In this document: positions 60,648 to 64,000 of the stretch, piece by piece
How the letters are laid out: every line of letters starts with the position of its first letter
How positions within the stretch are numbered: the first letter of the stretch is position 1
Origin: Akkermansia muciniphila
Lineage (GTDB): Bacteria > Verrucomicrobiota > Verrucomicrobiia > Verrucomicrobiales > Verrucomicrobiaceae
NCBI GenBank assembly: GCA_945882215.1
Contig: CAMCWM010000006.1
Span: forward strand, 1-64,000
DNA length: 64,000 bases
Direction of reading: 5' to 3'
The notes under the pieces: generated by a model
Databases searched by the model: none
The model's input: only the letters and a program-made list of their open reading frames with translations
Told to the model about the DNA's origin: nothing
Position numbers and translations under genes: made by a program

Positions 60648-62204
60648 ATGAAACGACTTGTCTCATCCCTGTTCTTTTCGGCCACACTGTTGGCGTCTGA
60701 AAAGCCGAACCTGATCGTCATCCTCGCCGATGATCTGGGCTATGCCGATTTATCCTGCTTTGGCAGTGAGATTCCCACGCCGCACATCGATGCTCTGGCG
60801 AAGGGCGGAATGAAGTTCGGAGCTTTCTACAATGGTGCGCAATGCTGTCCGACACGTGCCTCGCTCATCAGCGGCATGTATCCGCATGAGGCGGGTGTGG
60901 GTGACATGATCGACCAGCACTCGCTCGCCGTGCGCGAGGCGGCGGCGAGTCCGCATTACAGCGACAGGCTTGATCCGCGTGCCAAAACCATCGCCGAGCA
61001 TCTCCGACCTGCGGGTTATCAGACCTTCATGACGGGCAAATGGCATCTCGGCTACCAAGACGGCCAGCGACCGCTGCAACGAGGCTTCGACCGCTACTAC
61101 GGCATCATCTCCGGCGCGGACAGCTACTTCAAACCGAAGTCCGTGCGCGAGGGCGATGCCGTCGTGGATCAGCAGTCACTACCAACCGATTTCTACGCCA
61201 CGGATGCCTTTACCACGAAGGCCATGGAGTTCATCCGCGAGGGGGATGCCTCGCGGCCCTTCTTCCTCTACCTCGCTTACAATGCGCCGCATGCTCCCCT
61301 CCAGGCGCCGGATGATGAGATCGCGAAGCATCGCGGGAAATATGACTCGGGTTTCGAGGTCATCCGCGAGCGAAGACTCGTCCGTCAGAAGGAACTGGGC
61401 CTCGTTCCCGTCTCCACTTCGCTTCCGCCGCGTGATCCGAAAAGCCAGCCCTGGCGCGGCAGCCCGGAGCAGATGAAGGAGGTGCGGAACATGGAAACCT
61501 ATGCCGCCATGGTCACGCGGATGGATGCCAACATCGGCAAACTGACCGCCTTTCTTCAAGAGCGCGGCCAGCTCGACAACACGCTCATTCTTTTCCTCAG
61601 CGACAATGGCGCATGGGCCAGCGGCGCCACCTACGGGCAGGAATGGGCCGAGACGGGCTGCACGCCCTTCCGGCTGTTCAAGCTCTTCACGCACGAAGGC
61701 GGCATCCGCACCCCGTTCATCGCGCACTGGCCTGCGAAGGTGCCCGCAGGCACGTTTCAAACAAAGCAGTATGCGCATGTGAAGGACATCCTGCCCACCC
61801 TGCTGGACGCGGCAGGCGCAAAGCCGATCACGAATGATGCGCTGCCTCTTTCTGGTCGTAGTTTCCTTCCCGCTTTGCTCGACCATAACCACGCCAACCA
61901 TGAAACGCTGTTCTGGGAGCGCCTGGGCAATGAGGCCGTGCGTGATGGTCGCTGGAAGCTCGTGCGCAGCTACAACGACATTCGCGATTACAACGCCAAA
62001 ACCAAGCGCGGCCCAGGTTCGGGTGTTCGAAGCGGAAAATGGGAGCTTTATGATCTGGATACTGATCCCAATGAAACTCACGATCTCGCCGTGCTGGAGC
62101 CGCAAAAGGTCGCCGAAATCAGTGCCAGGCATCAGGCGTGGTCCGTGCGCGTCGGTGTGATTCCGCGTGAGGAGATCGCCGCGAAGCTCGGGACGCAGAA
62201 GTGA
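60648..62204 (+). CDS. Arylsulfatase-family sulfatase
   Basis: 518 residues with a short signal (MKRLVSSLFFSATLLAS). NLIVILADDLGYADLSCFG holds the N-terminal metal Asp pair. The sulfatase signature C-x-P-x-R is QCCPTRASLISGMYP, with C66 the residue to be converted to formylglycine. TGKWHLGYQDG and FLSDNGAW follow, with the second-site Asp/Asn, and LFTHEGGIRTPFIAHWP. It hydrolyses sulfate esters of extracellular polysaccharides. Activation needs a formylglycine-generating enzyme; the FGE-like domain of the kinase at 15353 lacks catalytic cysteines and is unlikely to be it. Confidence 0.93.
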   Translation: MKRLVSSLFFSATLLASEKPNLIVILADDLGYADLSCFGSEIPTPHIDALAKGGMKFGAFYNGAQCCPTRASLISGMYPHEAGVGDMIDQHSLAVREAAASPHYSDRLDPRAKTIAEHLRPAGYQTFMTGKWHLGYQDGQRPLQRGFDRYYGIISGADSYFKPKSVREGDAVVDQQSLPTDFYATDAFTTKAMEFIREGDASRPFFLYLAYNAPHAPLQAPDDEIAKHRGKYDSGFEVIRERRLVRQKELGLVPVSTSLPPRDPKSQPWRGSPEQMKEVRNMETYAAMVTRMDANIGKLTAFLQERGQLDNTLILFLSDNGAWASGATYGQEWAETGCTPFRLFKLFTHEGGIRTPFIAHWPAKVPAGTFQTKQYAHVKDILPTLLDAAGAKPITNDALPLSGRSFLPALLDHNHANHETLFWERLGNEAVRDGRWKLVRSYNDIRDYNAKTKRGPGSGVRSGKWELYDLDTDPNETHDLAVLEPQKVAEISARHQAWSVRVGVIPREEIAAKLGTQK

Positions 62205-62247
62205 CCCGGCATGTCAGATTCAGCGAGCCTGTTCGTCTATCTACAAA

Positions 62248-62772
62248 ATGACCGAAGAACTCCTCATCAAGACGCTCCTGGATGCACGCCCGCGACTCAT
62301 CGCGGCGACGCTGGCGGTGCTGCGGGATGTGCATCAGGCGGAGGATGTGTTTCAGGAGGTGCTGATCAAGGCGCTGCGGCTGCAGGAGAGCTTTTCGGAT
62401 GAGGCGGGGTTGCTGGCTTGGGCGCGGGTGTCGATGCGGAATCAGGGCATCGATCATGTGCGCCGTGCCGGTCGGCTGGACACGATCCTTTCCGAAATGG
62501 CGCTCGATGCCGTCAGCGAACGGTTGGAGGACGGCGAATCTGCCGCCGCGAGCCTGAAAGCCGCTGCGCTGCGGCACTGTCTGGACAGCCTGCCGCAGGA
62601 GTCGAAACGGATGCTGCGCATGCGCTACGATGAAGGCCGCAGTGGGCGTGATCTCGCGGCGCTGCTGCGCCGGAGCGAGGACGCGGTCTATAAGGCGCTC
62701 TCCCGTCTCCATGCCGCACTGCGGAAATGCGCGGAGGAGCGCCTGACTTGGATGAGGGAGGGCAAAGCATGA
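62248..62772 (+). CDS. ECF-type RNA polymerase sigma factor
   Basis: 174 residues from ATG 62248 (MTEELLIKTLL); the upstream frame is unconserved. Region 2 reads LDARPRLIAATLAVLRDVHQAEDVFQEVLIKAL (RNA-polymerase core binding and -10 recognition), with AWARVSMRNQGIDHVRR. Region 4 has LPQESKRMLRMRYDEGRSGRDLAALLRRSEDAVYKALSRL, a helix-turn-helix for -35 recognition. It resembles the Rhodopirellula/Verrucomicrobium ECF family (as I recall, TIGR02989). Its stop overlaps the start of the FecR gene as ATGA, so they are coupled. Confidence 0.9.
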   Translation: MTEELLIKTLLDARPRLIAATLAVLRDVHQAEDVFQEVLIKALRLQESFSDEAGLLAWARVSMRNQGIDHVRRAGRLDTILSEMALDAVSERLEDGESAAASLKAAALRHCLDSLPQESKRMLRMRYDEGRSGRDLAALLRRSEDAVYKALSRLHAALRKCAEERLTWMREGKA

Positions 62773-64000
62773 GCGTCTTGCCTGAAAATATCCCGTGGGA
62801 GCTGCTGGTGCGTTATGCCGCCAGTGAATGCACGCCGCAGGAGGTGGCGATGCTTTCCGAACGCATCGCTGTCGAGCCTGCGGTGGCTGATGCACTCGCG
62901 GAAGTGCTGCTGCAGGCAGTCGTGGTGCGCGATGATGCGGAGGCGCATCCCGAGCGGGTTCGCACCGCCGTGCCAGCGGTCGAAAAGCGCTCCCCATGGT
63001 TTTCTCCCGCCCTTTTTGCGATGGCGGCAGTGCTGGTGGCGGCCTTCACCGCGATCTGGTTCCTCGCCTTCCGCGCCCAGGATCGTGACATCCTCCGCAT
63101 CACCGCTCTCGATGGTGCTGTGCGCTGGACTGGACGCGGCGGCGAGGTGCGGGATGGCTTGAAGCCCGACGAATTGCTGCCCGGCGGGCTGCTGGAGACG
63201 ATCTCAGACGACAGCACGCTCGTGGTGGCTTTTGACGATGGTACCTCACTCACCCTGCTGGGACGTACTGCGGCCACGTTTTCCGCAGACGGTCAAAAAA
63301 CGGTCCATCTGCGGGCGGGCAGCCTCTCTGCTGATGTGCGACCGCAGCCCGGCGGCCACCCTTTGCTCATCCACACGCCCACCGCGCGGCTGGAGGTGCT
63401 GGGCACACGCTTTGAAGTGGACTCTGATCCCGCAAACACCCGCCTGACAGTCAATGAAGGCCGCGTGCGCATGACGCGGCTGGTGGACGGACGCGTGGCC
63501 GAGGTGCCGGCGCAGCATGAGGTGCTCGTCTCCCTCGCCGATGGCGTGGAGATGCCAGTGGAGCGCCGCAAACAGCCCGAGGTGCTGTGGCGCTCTGACA
63601 TCGCCGCTGGTCCCGCCAGCACGCAAGGACGCTGGCTGCCTGCGGAGGATGAAAAACCCGCATGCATCGCCGCCGAGCCGGTTTTTCTGCCTAAAAGCAG
63701 TCGCGGCCCGGTCACGATCCATCGAGTGGGTCTCACACTTCCATGGCAAAAGCGCGCGAACATCCAGGTGCGCCCGGAATCACGTCTGCGCCTGCGCGGA
63801 CGCGCCACGCAGCCAGCCACCCTGGAGGTCATGCTGGGCTGCATGAAGGCAGCAGGCGGCTATTCGGGGAACTGGTTCCAGCAGCACGACATCAGCGCGG
63901 GTGAGTGGCAGATTGATCTCCCGGTGAGCGCTTTCCGCCACTGGCACGCGCAGGCAAAGCCTGCGCCGCATGAGCCGCTCGAACTTCGCCAGATCGCCAT
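62769..64000 (+). CDS. FecR-type membrane anti-sigma/regulator, truncated by the window
   Basis: About 410 residues present; the frame is open at the right edge. ATG 62769-62771 overlaps the sigma stop. The N-terminal cytoplasmic part is helical (PWELLVRYAASECTPQEVAM), one membrane helix lies at about 79-101, and the periplasmic region is a FecR domain: TALDGAVRWTGRGGEVRDGL, FDDGTSLTLLGRTAATF, RAGSLSADV, IHTPTARLEVLGTRFEVD and NEGRVRM. A C-terminal carbohydrate-binding-like region begins with EPVFLPKSSRGPVTIHRVG. It likely inhibits and signals to the preceding sigma factor. Confidence 0.88.
   Translation, partial: MSVLPENIPWELLVRYAASECTPQEVAMLSERIAVEPAVADALAEVLLQAVVVRDDAEAHPERVRTAVPAVEKRSPWFSPALFAMAAVLVAAFTAIWFLAFRAQDRDILRITALDGAVRWTGRGGEVRDGLKPDELLPGGLLETISDDSTLVVAFDDGTSLTLLGRTAATFSADGQKTVHLRAGSLSADVRPQPGGHPLLIHTPTARLEVLGTRFEVDSDPANTRLTVNEGRVRMTRLVDGRVAEVPAQHEVLVSLADGVEMPVERRKQPEVLWRSDIAAGPASTQGRWLPAEDEKPACIAAEPVFLPKSSRGPVTIHRVGLTLPWQKRANIQVRPESRLRLRGRATQPATLEVMLGCMKAAGGYSGNWFQQHDISAGEWQIDLPVSAFRHWHAQAKPAPHEPLELRQIA

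Noticed and set aside
1-64000. CRISPR arrays, rRNA genes and phage structural genes
   Set aside because: No regularly spaced repeats, rRNA-like stretches or capsid, tail or terminase motifs were noticed while reading the sequence.

Overview
The window looks like a chromosomal segment from a Verrucomicrobiota bacterium, probably of the Verrucomicrobiaceae (Prosthecobacter/Verrucomicrobium type). Indicators are a 50-residue small basic protein of a kind known from Verrucomicrobia and Chlamydiae, a DUF1552 protein, an ECF sigma/FecR pair, a Ser/Thr kinase fused to a STAND-type NTPase and an FGE-like domain, an arylsulfatase, several secreted hydrolases with Tat or Sec signals, and generally high GC. 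No transposase, phage structural gene, rRNA or CRISPR array was seen. There is one tRNA, tRNA-Gly(TCC).

Layout. 1-10739 is mostly housekeeping: the end of nadB, a secreted double-psi-barrel-like protein, an Hsp70 paralogue, trpD, a CvpA-like membrane protein, gatB, the small basic protein, a pseudouridine synthase, a lipid kinase and nuoG. 10806-19684 is a run of five minus-strand genes: a 1443-residue kinase/STAND/FGE-like protein, a small Cys-rich membrane protein and three glycosyltransferase-like genes, the last three joined by overlapping stop/start codons. This is the most unusual block in the window. 19780-29749 returns to core genes: U32/RlhA-like protein, VWA protein, maf, a small lipoprotein, mtnP, a SirB1-like protein, purT, comF and accD. 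29906-32058 holds a DNA cytosine methyltransferase followed by a DUF4928-like protein, a probable restriction-modification pair. 32580-37938 encodes E1 and E2 of the 2-oxoglutarate dehydrogenase complex (the E2 lacks the E3-binding domain), a DUF502 protein and a NUDIX hydrolase.

37939-40114 is visibly more AT-rich than its surroundings. It carries a small secreted HEAGH protein and a secreted helical-repeat protein, and ends at the tRNA-Gly gene. 40226-44963 is an exopolysaccharide export set: a small secreted protein, an outer-membrane barrel, a Wzc-like tyrosine autokinase and a Wza/GumB-like protein, without glycosyltransferases.

44977-62204 is rich in secreted catabolic proteins: two SGNH hydrolases, a diheme cytochrome c, a truncated hydrolase-like gene, a DUF1593 protein, an alpha/beta esterase, a metallophosphoesterase, a CocE-like hydrolase, an LRR-like protein, a DUF1552 protein and an arylsulfatase. 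Among them lie ilvD, an Nramp-like transporter and lhgO. The window closes with an ECF sigma factor translationally coupled to a FecR-type membrane regulator that runs off the right edge. All functions are assigned by reading motifs; no database search was run.
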